Assembly: GCA_037953745.1 (NCBI GenBank)
Contig: JBAKBP010003178.1
Location: forward strand, 94,875-158,874
From: Lithodes maja
Taxonomy: Eukaryota; Arthropoda; Malacostraca; Decapoda; Lithodidae
DNA length: 64,000 nucleotides
Reading direction: 5' to 3'
Positions 52,871 to 63,477 of the stretch are shown here, one piece after another. Under the pieces are notes generated by a model. That model had not been told where the DNA came from and made no database searches. It saw only the letters and a list, made by a program, of their open reading frames with translations. A program made the translations under genes and the position numbers. Within the stretch, counting starts at the first letter, position 1; each line of letters opens with the position of its first letter.

Positions 52871-53485
52871 ACTTTATTAACTCCTTCAGGATGATGTACA
52901 GTATTTTCATCTATTTTGGTTACCATTAGACGATTTTCTTCAGCATATAATCTACCTCCAGGATTCATAGGGGTAAATACTAAATCAGTGACTCCTCTAA
53001 TTAACCCTTAAATGTCGGGGCGCAACATAAGTCGAGTTAAATAAAGCTGGACTATGTGGCGGTGCTCGACATATATCGTGTGGCAATTTCAGCACGTAAT
53101 GTGGCTGAGAGAGAGAGACAAGTGGTGGCAGGAGAGTAGCGAGCGTATGACTGCTCCAGACCACCGCGGCGAACCTACTGACACGAATCCCACCTCCTCC
53201 CTCCCTCTCTCACTCGCTATATACGGAATTGTATGGGGAAAGTGCCTAATTACATGCTTTTTGCACTCGCGTTGCACGGTTATTGCAAGAAAACTAGCCA
53301 TCATAAAAGGATCGTTATGGTGTCATTCGAAAGCTCTGTTTATGCCCTTTCAGGGATAGATACTTGTTTTACGTTCTGGGTCTTATTTAGGCATGAAAAT
53401 GATCACGTAAACAGCCCTATTTTGGCTAAAAACACCCCGCTGGGCGGTACATATAAATAAACCGCATAGGCCGCTCGTAAGGTAC
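52871..53485. other. unannotated intronic stretch
   Basis: No gene recognised. It contains GA-rich microsatellite-like strings near 53,105-53,125. Confidence 0.4.
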
Positions 53486-53701
53486 AAAGGAGTACAAAGG
53501 AAATCAAGCAACAACAGGTCTAGTGACCCTTCTAGGCTGCTTGTCCTCCAAAACACTGAGGATCAAGTGTCCAAACAGTGGTTTAGAGTGGGTAAGGGAA
53601 CATTGGAAAGGGAACTACTGCCCTAGAACTAATGTCCGTGGCAGGATTAGGAAGTTAGTAGGGGACAGATGGGTTAGTAACTGAGGGGGTATACAATAAA
53701 G

Positions 53702-56573
53702 TTATTCATTTACAAACGCAGTCAGTCGCGGGTTTGATGCGAGATATTTGTCTACGCGGAGTTTAAATGAATCAACGGTGCTGCAGTCTATAACGTCTCG
53801 GGGAAGCCCATTCCACAAGTTGACAACTCGATTGAAGAAGAAATTCTTAGATTCGTGTGAGTTAAAAGATTTACCAATAATTTTGCAACCGTTTCCCCGC
53901 GTGTAATTAGATTGGTCGATAGTGAAGTACTTACTACAGTTCATATTGTCGATGCCTTTGATGATTTTGAACACTTGAATTAAGTCGCCTCTTAATCTGC
54001 GCTGGGTTAAAGGAAATAGATTTAATTCTCTAAGACGCTCTTCGTATGGTTTGTTCTTTAGGCTAGGTATCATTTTGGTAACTCTACGTTGAACTCGTTC
54101 TAGCTTGTTTATATCTTTTTGGTAATAAGGGCACCAGGATTGAACGCAGTATTCCAGAAGAGGGCGGACTAAGGAATTGTAAAGGGTTAGGATAACATCT
54201 TTGGATTTATGCTCAAATGACCTGCCTATAAAGCCAATTATTTTGTTTGCCTTCTTAACAACTTCTGAACATTGTTGACTCGGTTTTAGGTTACTCGATA
54301 TTGTTACTCCCAGATCGGTTTCTTTGTTTACATTCTTAAGCTGAGTGCCATTCATCGAATAGTTTGCTTTCTCATTTAGGTATCCGATATGTAGTACTTT
54401 ACATTTATCCGCATTGAAACTCATTTGCCAAATTTGGGCCCAACATGACAATTTATCTAGATTGTGTTGCATATCGTCAACTTGTTCTTTTGAGAGTACA
54501 GTACGCTATTTGCAATTTTTGTATCGTCAGCAAATTTCGAGACTGTACAGGTGAGACCCTCATCTATGTCGTTGATGTAAATTAGAAAGAGAATTGGTCC
54601 TAGTACCGATCCCTGGGGTACCCCACTACTTACATTGGTCCATTTAGATGCCTTACCGTTTATGACTACTCTTTGCTTTCTGTCGCTGAGCCAATTTTCT
54701 ATCCATTTCAACACACCGTCTTGTATTCCATGCGCTTTTAGTTTTAGCAGTAATCGTTTGTGGGGAACTTTGTCAAAGGCCTTTTGAAAATCAAGGTATA
54801 TAATATCTACAGCTTTACTTTCATCGTAGAGGTTGAAGATATCGTGGAAGAAGTCTAAGAGGTTTGTTAAACAGGAACGTTTTTTACGAAAGCCGTGTTG
54901 AGTATCTTTAAGTAAGTTATTTGCCTCTAAGTGATTTACGAGTCTGTCTCTTATGACCGTTTCTAGCATTTTACATACAATTGAGGTTAAGCTAATTGGA
55001 CGATAGTTACTGGGTAGGGATTTGCTGCCTTTTTTGAATATCGGTGTTACGTTGGCTAGCTTCCACTGATCAGGCATAGTCCCAGACTGCAAGGATTCAT
55101 TGAATAGCAATGTCAGTGGTTTGGAGAGCTCATCCTTAGCTTCCTTTAGAACTCTAGTTGAGATTGTATCAGGTCCAGGCGTTTTATTTACCTTGAGTTT
55201 ATCTAAACAATTCAATACTTCTCTCTCTGTAACGGTGATATTGCTTAGAACATCTGAATTATCAATCTGAATCGGCGATGGTGTAGGGATATCACTGAGG
55301 TCTTCGGTTGTAAAAACTGATGCAAAGAAGGTATTGAGGGCATTACTCATTTGTACTTCGTCTTTGGTGTATTCTCCATTTTCATCGACTAACGGTCCAA
55401 CAGTTGAAGTAACTACTTTTTTCTTTCTGATATAACTATAGAATTCTTTCGGGTTTGTTTTACTTTGATTCGCAACATGTAACTCCAGGGTCTTTTTACT
55501 TTGCTTAATTAACTTTTTGGCTTTGCGTCGTAGCTCTACAAATTTCACCCGTTCTTCGTCATTTTGTGAGGATTTTAATCTATCCTTAGCAAATTTTTTA
55601 GCAAGCAGACGGTCTGAAATATCTTTATTCCACCATTTGGGCTTATCATTGTGGCCTGGACGCCGTATTTTCGATGGTATGCAGTCTTGCACTGCCTTAA
55701 GGTAAGTGGTTGTGAAACACTCCCAAGATGTATTTATGTCGTTATTGTTAGTCAGAAAGCTCCAGTCAGTTTCTTTAAGTTTTGATTTAAGTTTATGAAA
55801 ATTTGCTTTCTTGAAATTAGGGACTTTCTCAATGCTGCTATTTGATTTGTTACTAGTAAACTTTAAAGTGAAAGTTATCGTACGATGGTCGCTGTTACTG
55901 AATTCATCACCAACATTCAAATTCTCTATTAATTCTTCTTTTGTTGCGAGTACAAGGTCAAGCACATTATTACCACGGGTCGGAGATTGTACAAATTGAA
56001 AAAGTGAACTCTCTTGCAAGTTAGCATAGAGGTCGTGTCCAGAGTGTGAAGTAAGAATATCGCCCCATTTAGTCACGGGTAAGTTGAAATCGCCAAGAAT
56101 TACGGTATCTTGTATGTTAGTTATTTCTGCAATTTGTTCATAAATTTCACTGTCAGTTTGCACTGATTGAGATGGGGGTCTGTATAATAAAGCTAGTGTT
56201 ATTTTAGTTCCTCGTTTATTATTTAATAGTACGTAAGATATGTCTATATTCGCAATTTGAGGTTTTGACATTAAGACGGGATTAAGACTTTCCTTTATAA
56301 AAAACAGAACTCCTCCTCCATTTCTATTGATCCGACTTTTCTCAAACATTGTATAACCAGGAAGCGTATATTCGGCTAAAAAGTCTCTGTCTTCCGTATT
56401 TAACCAAGATTCTGTAATGCCGATTATATCATAATGTTCTGTAAACACGATTTCCTCTAGATCTGAAAATTTATTGCGTATGCTACGAGCATTTACATAA
56501 AACACCTTAAGAGTATTAGAGTTGGATGTTACTGATTGTGCATTGTCTGAATTTTCAGTTCGTATTTGACTTA
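53702..56573 (-). pseudogene. CR1-like ORF2: endonuclease and reverse transcriptase, one frameshift
   Basis: The endonuclease has YVNARSIRNKF (Asn), IIGITESWL (Glu), VILGDFNLPV (Asp, Asn) and SDHRTITF (final Asp-His). The RT has KTPGPDTI, NYRPISLTS, IIYLDFQKAFDKVPH, SGVPQGSVLGPILF and the catalytic SKFADDTKI. After FADD a 1-2 base indel near 54,495 shifts the frame; the C-terminus continues from MQHNLDKLSCW to the stop at 53,702. The frame has no ATG before the endonuclease and runs back to overlap the ORF1 stop at 56,571, so translation may depend on coupling. One shift in about 930 codons means recent decay. Confidence 0.9.
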
Positions 56574-57471
56574 CACTACCCTGTCTTGGGTCTGGTTGAC
56601 CCCGTTTTTTGAACGGAAATCCTTGACTGCATCGTTCAGCAGACGACCAATACGTGCAGCTCCTACTTCATTGAGATGTACACCATCTCCTGAAAACAAA
56701 GATTTATCATAGTAAAAATTATCCCACGTGTCGACAAAGCCGATGTTCTCTTCCCTGCAGAGTTTGGCTAGTCGGCGATTTGTACTGGTAGCTATGTTGT
56801 AGAATCGGTTTTCTACATCAATCCGGGGAACAATTCCTGAAATTAAGATTCTATTAGATTTTTCCTTGAAGGACCTGATCAGCCGCCGGTACTTGCAAAG
56901 TAGTTCCTCTGACCGCGTCCGTTGGACATCGTTAGATCCAACGTGGATGACGTACGTAGTGCTTGCGGGGGCGAGCCTGGAAACCTCTTCCAGAGCCGCA
57001 ACAATGTCGTCCACGCCGCCACCTGGGATACAGAATCGCTTTCTGGTCCTGGGTGCCCTGGCGCAGAACTCGGTTAGTTGGCCACGGACCATGGAGTCGC
57101 CCACAAGCCGAACTTCTTCCGTTTCCTCTTCCTCGTCAATAGCCAGAATTTTGAAGCGGTTTTGGCATGTTGTCGGGATGACCTTCCTGGTACTGGTACT
57201 GGGATGGACATTGTTTCTCACTAACTGAAAGTTGTCCTGGGGGGGAGTGAGAGTAGAGTCATTATTATTATCTGCAACATCTAAGGTAGCTGCTGGTGTG
57301 GGTACCGGTACTGTATGCACTGGAATGGCGGTTGACATAGTAGTGGTTTCTTGGGCCGAGGGCACTCCTACGTTGAGTGTGGCAAATTCTTGAAGGGATT
57401 CAAGCTTCGTAGTCAGGGCATCGATCTTGCGGTGAGCTGCATTCAATTCATCCGGTGTTAACAGATCCTTC
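56571..57471 (-). CDS. CR1-like ORF1 with SGNH esterase domain, interrupted at its N-terminus
   Basis: About 300 residues. A Thr/Pro-rich N-terminal part is followed by an SGNH hydrolase: EEVRLVGDSMVRG (block I, Ser nucleophile), IPGGGVDDIV, YVIHVGSNDVQ (block III, Asn) and FSGDGVHLNEVGAARIG (block V, Asp and His). Esterase-type ORF1 proteins are known in CR1 and L2 groups and are thought to bind RNA or membranes. The frame continues upstream (KKDLLTPDEL) to a TTAA-bounded MITE at 57,472 and in frame on its other side (NLGNIRQFYAV), so the real start is beyond 57,911. Confidence 0.85.
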
Positions 57472-57911
57472 TTAACCCGTCCAGCCCCGGCTAGTTTTGT
57501 AATGTTTGTTCACCAGAACCCGGCCGGTTTTCAAAAAATGGGTTTATTCCAGAAACAATAGCGAATGGGTTAGGAATGAAGGAAAAAACACGAAAAACCG
57601 CTCAAAAAGCTTAAAGAATGGTCCTACAGAGCCCCTGAAAACGTATTTTACAAGAGTAAAACATTGAAGGCAATTACCCCAAAAAACCAGGTTATTTCAC
57701 GCGCACGCACGTGGACTTTAAGAGTTTTCAACCATCGGCATGGTTGCGTGGGATACGTACACAGTTCCCATACAAATCTGAGCCTTCTTGAGTGGCTACA
57801 CCTGAGGTTACGGTCGGCGCAATTAGGGTGACGCGCCAGGCGCGTCTCTGGGGCTGTGCGTTACATACATCGCCGACGCGCCAGGCGCGTCGCTGGGGCT
57901 GGACGGGTTAA
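57472..57911. mobile_element. TTAA-bounded MITE in the CR1 ORF1
   Basis: Ends CCCGTCCAGCCCCGGC and GCTGGGGCTGGACGGG, near-perfect inverted repeats with TTAA on both sides. Two copies of the palindrome GACGCGCCAGGCGCGTC lie at 57,830-57,846 and 57,875-57,891. Confidence 0.88.
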
Positions 57912-58084
57912 ACTGCATAGAATTGTCTAATGTTACCCAGATTAAAAGGTAAAAACAAAAAGTGTTATCATACTGAAGGAGTTAAGTTTGTGGAGAGCTG
58001 TACTATGTTCATCCAAGTTTTGGTTTGTTTATTTTGCAAGTTTTACATTATAATTACAGGGCTACAATGCAACCTATCTAGTGT

Positions 58085-58640
58085 CATATGCCCTAACCCC
58101 CGAGGGGATGGCCACAAATTAATCTCTTCCATGCACCTTTATCCTCTGTCAGTCGGTGTCCCTCCTCCCACCCAACACCCCTCTCATGTACCTCTCAATC
58201 CATCCTTCCACCTCACTCTCGGCCTGACTCTTCCTCTCTGCCCTTATATCCAGGGGTGTGGAGTCGGAGTCAGGAGTCGAGGAGTCGGCTACTTTTGGCT
58301 GGAGTCGGAGTCAGTAAAAATATCTCCGACTCCGACTCCTTTAAGTGATCAATTCTTGTGTAAAGTACTTAGGTGCGCTGCTAGGCCAGTGTTGTCACTT
58401 CGCCGGAAATTCCCACAAATTTGTGGGAGAAATTAGCATTTGTGGGAGCTGTTGTGGGAGGACATTTCAAGCAAGTAATTTGTGGGAAATTTGGGGGAGA
58501 GGGGGTGGAGTCGGAGTCGCATCCTTAACATTTCCTGAAGTCGGAGTCGGAATGTTTTCAATCCGACTCCACACCCCTGCTTATGCCTCACTCTCATACA
58601 TTCTTATAGTCATTCTCTCATTTGCCATACATTTCACATA
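58085..58640 (-). pseudogene. degraded RTE-like LINE tail split by a hAT MITE
   Basis: Minus-strand sequence at 58,090-58,250 recalls the WRFVRGHPFG-type end (tyr/glu/gly-rich, frames broken), and similar sequence resumes at 58,585-58,640. Weak call based on resemblance to 48,120. Confidence 0.4.
58251..58579. mobile_element. hAT-type MITE
   Basis: Ends CAGGGGTGTGGAGTCGGAGT and the inverse of CAGGGGTGTGGAGTCGGATT. The flanking 8-mers CTTATATC and CTTATGCC match at six positions, as for a decayed 8-bp hAT target duplication. No ORF. Confidence 0.82.
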
Positions 58641-59245
58641 ACCGAACAACCTCAACCCATCTGACCCAGGTGTACTTTTAATAGTACCTTACGCTTCAAG
58701 ATCGCGCCGTGGGACCCGGGCATACCGGTACATTTAAAAGGCACGCGCTTAAAGTCATGCTTTGAAGTGCGCTAGAAAGTTTTGTGTGCCATGCCGGTAA
58801 TACCCTGAAACAAACAAAACTCACTCCCTGTGTTGTGTTGTATACTACCCACGCAAGCACAGCCGATCAATACACATTACATACCAATAACGTCTGAATC
58901 CATGCACACCAGCAATGAACAGTGAGTCAGTGACATAATAATGGTTACAATGGTGAAATATATCAATAATTGCATGAGTGTTTATAAGCTGAAATCGTAT
59001 GCTGGGTAAATGTTCGAACGCTCCCATGACACGTCATTACAGTACGGTTGTGCCAAAACATCTCTCTTATATCCATTATCGTGGATTCACGATAGTCAAT
59101 GGTATAACCTACATTTTCTATATCATACCCTAGATACAGTTTGTACAGTATGTAAGCTTAATAAGTTAGATAAGGCCTATTATACGAAAGTATAGTATTT
59201 AAGTGTCTTTTGGAATGCATATATGATTTATCATATAAACCATGC
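58641..59245. other. unannotated stretch upstream of the BEL element
   Basis: AT-rich, no gene or repeat recognised. Confidence 0.4.
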
Positions 59246-59803
59246 TGTAATATTATGTAAGCGGTGCGATATTTACCGCTAGATATCCGCTACTAACTTA
59301 GCAGTAGCCGCTACTAACTTAGCAGTAGCCGCTAGATTCATAGCGTAAGACGATAACGTCTTGGATTGTGGCGCACCGCGTTAGAGCACTTTTATACTTC
59401 ATCCAAGCAATACCTCCACTCTTTAGTTCGCCGCGATCCTGGTTCCGGTTTCATCTAGCTCTCCTCATAAACTTAAACTCCACTACATCCTACAGACAGA
59501 CCGACTGACAGCTAAGCCTTATTATCATGATTTAACTTTCTTCAACCTTAGTTATTCATTCTTTATTAGTTCAGGTGCATCCATGCAGTCACCTTAATGT
59601 AAACATCCAATGGTGTTTGAATAACAGCCATTTGCCTACCATCTATCAGCACCTCCATCAGCATTTCCACCTTGCCTAGCTGTATTTTATGGTGATTTAA
59701 TAAGTGAGTTACACTCCCGGCATTATTATTTATTTACATTATATGAGCTGACCTTTTCAGTCTTAGGTAGCCTAGAGTAAACTTATCTTCCTTAAATCCG
59801 CCA
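59246..59803 (+). repeat. candidate 5' LTR of the BEL/Pao element
   Basis: Begins TGTAATATTATG and ends CCGCCA, followed after TAT by TTGGTGCCCAGACCTCGGGA, which looks like a tRNA primer site. It contains a short tandem of CCGCTACTAACTTAGCAGTA (about 59,288-59,335) and a TATA-like TTTATACTT (about 59,389). The second LTR is not in the window, so both edges are inferred. Confidence 0.5.
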
Positions 59804-59858
59804 TATTGGTGCCCAGACCTCGGGACTTTGGCCCACAGTTAAATTTCCTAAGTTAGGC

Positions 59859-60541
59859 ATGAGCAAGGGCAATGTTAAGGGAGGTTGTAGATCAAAGGAT
59901 CCGGGAGGTGTAGGTCTGGGATATAAACCGGTGCCAGTAGTGGCCGAGGTAGATCGCATAGCGATCTTTGGCCACTCATATGCAACCCGATTGAGGGCAG
60001 CAGACCAGGGCCCTGTTGACTACAGGGGAGCGACCGGGGATCGGAAATTTCAATTTCGCTACTTTGGGGTGCCGGGGGCTAATATCACGAGTCTTAAGTC
60101 CTCCGATGAGTGGGGTAAGCTAGTATTATGCCGGCCCCTCTACACCTATTTACTCATCGGGGGCAACGACATAACCCCCGACACCGAACCCCGTGCTCTG
60201 GCTGCGGCATTAGGGGACCTGGCTCTGGCTGTCGAGAGGGACACGGGAGGGAAATGCATCCTGATTTCCCTAGAATACCGCTCTAGAGTATGGGGAATGC
60301 CAGCTGAGCAGTTTAATAAAATCAGGAATTCGGTTAACCGGTCATTGCGCTCTAGGTTAGACGTAACGCGCCATCGCTTTTTGTCGGTTTCGTCTAAACG
60401 CAGGATCTTGACATCGACACTAACAAGATCCTGCATGACAAGATCACGGCCATGACTAAACGATGGCTAGAGCGTGATGCCGGAGTAATAAGCCTGCGAC
60501 TCCCTAAGTTCTGTATCCCGGCCATCACCTTCCCCCAGTAA
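59859..60541 (+). pseudogene. SGNH-like ORF between the LTR and gag of the BEL/Pao element
   Basis: ATG at 59,859. About 180 residues with an SGNH-type fold signature: VDRIAIFGHSYATRLR (block I, Ser in GHSY), FRYFGVPGANITSL, YTYLLIGGNDITPDTE (block III, Gly-Gly-Asn-Asp) and CILISLEYRS. Near 60,395 the frame appears to shift; the other frame continues DIDTNKILHDKITAMTKRWL to a stop at 60,539-60,541. This resembles hydrolases linked to some transposons (CR1 ORF1, Ngaro). I know of no standard BEL/Pao gene in this place. It could be an added ORF of this lineage or a separate captured piece. Confidence 0.6.
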
Positions 60542-60909
60542 CTTATCCTTTTTTCTTCTCTTTATTTTTTTGTTAACCCTGCATTTGTTTCCCTAATTTC
60601 ATTATTATTTACTTTTTGACTTAAGACTGACCTACCATCTCATATTTCCTTCATTGTTTACTCATATCCCAAACTCTCGTGGTACTGTATTGTGTAAGGT
60701 AAGCGGTTTATATGGTCATTTCTACCTCTTTACTTTAATTACATTAATCTATAAAGGGTAGGCTAATGTGATGTAATATTGCATATGTGGACTGAAATTG
60801 TAAGTACATATGACAATTACTAAAAGGTGTGCTTATATTTCACGATTAAGACATTATAGAGGTCCGTATTGGCTGACGAAGGGTTAGGCTAATTCGTGTA
60901 ATTAATTTA
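60542..60909 (+). other. spacer between the SGNH-like ORF and gag
   Basis: AT-rich, with a pyrimidine tract (60,548-60,570). No ORF. Confidence 0.5.
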
Positions 60910-61726
60910 ATGGCTAGTAAACCAGAAGATAAAAAAAACATAATTATGTCTATCACAGTCTTGAAAAACCAGAGAGGGGGTTTGAGGGGTTTCATCACTA
61001 GGCTAACGTCCGATTTGGAAGACTTTGTAGCTAGTGCAACTCCTGCACAGCTAGAGGCTAAGTTGGAATACCTACAAACTGCCTATGATCGGATAGCTAC
61101 CCTGAATGAAAGTATAGTATCAGGTTTGGAGGAAGAGTCAGATATTCAGGCGAAGTACGAGCAGCGCGCTGTCCATGATATCGCCCATTTAGAGGCAATA
61201 CATTTACTGCGAAGGGTGGTGAAGAAGGTAGAGATAACCTCGACTAGCAGCGCTGCCAGGCAGACAGACCCCCGTCGTGAAATCAACTTGCCCAAATTAA
61301 ATTTACCGAAGTTCAGGGGAAACTTGACCGAGTGGTTAGCATTTTGGGACGTCTTTAAATCCACAGTGCATGATTCAAAACTTGACGATGTACGAAAGTT
61401 CCATTATCTGAAAGGCCAACTCGAGGATGAAGCTTTACATTTGGTAGAAGGTTTTTCCATTGTAGGTGAAAATTATGATAGTGTTGTGAGGTTATTACAG
61501 GTGACGTATGGAGACACTGACCAGCTCAAAGTAGCCCACGTGAACGCCCTGTTGAACCTAGCACAGCCTAAGCACAGGGTTGATGAACTGACAAAATTTA
61601 GGGCAGATATGGAGTGTCATACAAGATCATTAGATACATTGGGGGTAACCTCACAAGAAATGCTGGTCATAATTTTAAGACAGAAATTACCTCTAGCTAT
61701 TCTAGATAAGGTTCGTACCTTTAACT
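60910..61726 (+). pseudogene. BEL/Pao Gag, N-terminal part (DUF1759), cut by a LINE
   Basis: ATG at 60,910. After a coiled-coil start (FITRLTSDLEDFVASATPAQ), residues about 130-270 form the DUF1759 capsid-like domain: INLPKLNLPKFRGNLTEW, FWDVFKSTVHDS, KFHYLKGQLEDEA and YDSVVRLLQVTYGD. The frame is intact up to KVRTFN, where a LINE tail (TAATAATAA) begins. It resumes at 63,478. Gag of this family assembles the particle that packages element RNA. The only damage is the insertion. Confidence 0.9.
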
Positions 61727-63477
61727 AATAATAATAATAATAATAATAAGCATGTTACTTATTTCTCATAAGCGCCAATTTTTCCGAAGAATTCACTAGC
61801 GCTCGAAAAGAGAAAGAAAAAAGAACAAAAATCAATGCATCAAAAGAAGGCTTATATACAACACACATTTAACAATCACTAGCAGTGGCAAAATAGCCTA
61901 AACTCTATAGCCATCTGTCATGACACCTCTCTCAAGATCATAGCTTCTCTCAAAGAGAAAAGTCTTAAGTTGTCTCTTGAAGCATTCAACAGAACTCAGT
62001 TGTCTCATGGACAGCGGCAACCTGTTATACAACCTCGGAGCCATGTAGGAGAATGACCTCTCAAAGAAAGAAGACTGCTGGAAAGCCCTTGGTTCATCAA
62101 GACGAAAAGGGTCATTGTCATGACGCACAACTACACCATGGTGTGCCGGTGGGCGCCTGAGCAGCTCCACAAGGTACCTAGGCTCACCAAATTTGAGAAC
62201 CTTAAAAGTCACCAAACACAACTTAAATTCTATTCTTGCTCTTACTGGCAGCCAGTGCAGTTCTATGTGAAGAGATGTAGTAGGAGTTCTAGGTGGAACA
62301 CCAAAAATTAGTCTTGCGGCCCTGTTAAGAACAGACTGAACTTTCTTCAAAATATAATTTGGAAGACCCACCAACAGGGCATTGCAATAATCAACACGAG
62401 AGAAGACCAATGAGTGAACCAACGTCAGGAGGCAACGTCTGGTTATAAACGGCTTCACCAAATAGAGATTTCTGATGTGCAAGTAACAACTTTTAACTAT
62501 CTGGTTTACATGCTCTTTGAAATCTAATCGGGAGTTCACATATACACCCAGATTTCGAACAGAGTTGGCCGGTCGCAGCTGAGATCCACCCACATTGATG
62601 GAGAGGGCACCTACTATATCATCAGCTCTTCTATTTCCTCGGATGATGAGAATATCAGTTTTACCATCATTTAGTTTAAGTTTTCTCGCTCTCATCCACT
62701 TCTTGATATCAGACATCAACAATTCCATCTTACTCCGTATATCAACTATATTTGTGATTCTCACATAAATCTGGGTGTCATCTGCATAAAAGTGAAAGGT
62801 GACATTATGTGCACGAAGCAGAAGAGACAAACTGCTAATATAAATTATAAATAGGATAGGACCTAAAACTGATCCCTGCGGAACACCATACTGCAGGGGT
62901 GTCGAGTCCGAGACCACTTGATTTACCATCACACTCTGGGATCTACCTGACAAGTACGACCCAAGAAGCAAGAGAGCGGAGTCACGCACACCACAATCAT
63001 AAAGATCACTCAATAACAACTCGTGATCCACTGTGTCAAAAGCCGCAGAGAGATCAAGCAAGACCAATAGTGAGGCCACACCATTGCAAATGTTCTCAAC
63101 TAGATCATTATGTACTCTAATCAATGCTGTTTCAGTTGAATGATGCTGTCGGTAAGCAGACTGAAAAATTGGGATAGTTTCATTCTGCTGAAGTAGTGGT
63201 TGTAATTGGTCAAGTATTGCACGCTCTAATATCTTTGATATGAAGGACAGGTTGGAGACAGGACGATAGTTCAACATGTTCTCAACATCAAGTCCAGATT
63301 TCTTTAGAGTAGGTCGGAGTAGTGCATGCTTTTCAGAATGTGGGAAGCTACCTTCAGAGAAGCACTTATTAATTATTTTGGAAATAAACTCAACTGTGTG
63401 ATCATAGACTCTTGGTAGCTTGGAAACATTTATGGGATCCAACGGGCAAAATTTTTTATTGAGGTTTCTTATGTAGG
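61727..63477 (-). mobile_element. L2-like LINE, 5'-truncated, with (TTA)n tail
   Basis: Inserted in gag. On the minus strand it begins at about 63,477 in mid-ORF, ends with a 3' UTR of about 150 bp, and has a (TTA)n tail at 61,726-61,747. The simple tail and 5' truncation are typical of LINE insertion. Confidence 0.87.
61898..63477 (-). pseudogene. L2-like reverse transcriptase, C-terminal 525 residues
   Basis: RT blocks: MLNYRPVSNLSFISKILER, FQSAYRQHHSTETAL, LLVLLDLSAAFDTVDHELL (catalytic Asp), YGVPQGSVLGPILF and FHFYADDTQIYV (catalytic Asp pair), then RKLKLNDGKTDILI, VNSRLDFKEHV, RVDYCNALLVGLP, LNRAARLIFG, ELHWLPVRARIEFKL and MAPRLYNRLPLSMR. The frame is unbroken from the truncation to the stop at 61,898. 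The endonuclease is missing. The LLDLSAAFDTVDH motif is typical of L2/CR1 relatives. Uninterrupted frame suggests a young insertion. Confidence 0.9.

Larger units (their letters stand above)
53486..57990 (-). mobile_element. CR1-like LINE, nearly complete, minus strand
   Basis: ORF1 (SGNH esterase type), ORF2 (endonuclease and RT) and a 3' UTR of about 215 bp ending in a TTTGTACTCC duplication (about 53,486-53,505). A TTAA-bounded MITE is inserted in ORF1. One frame break lies in ORF2. The element is antisense to FAM50. Confidence 0.88.
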
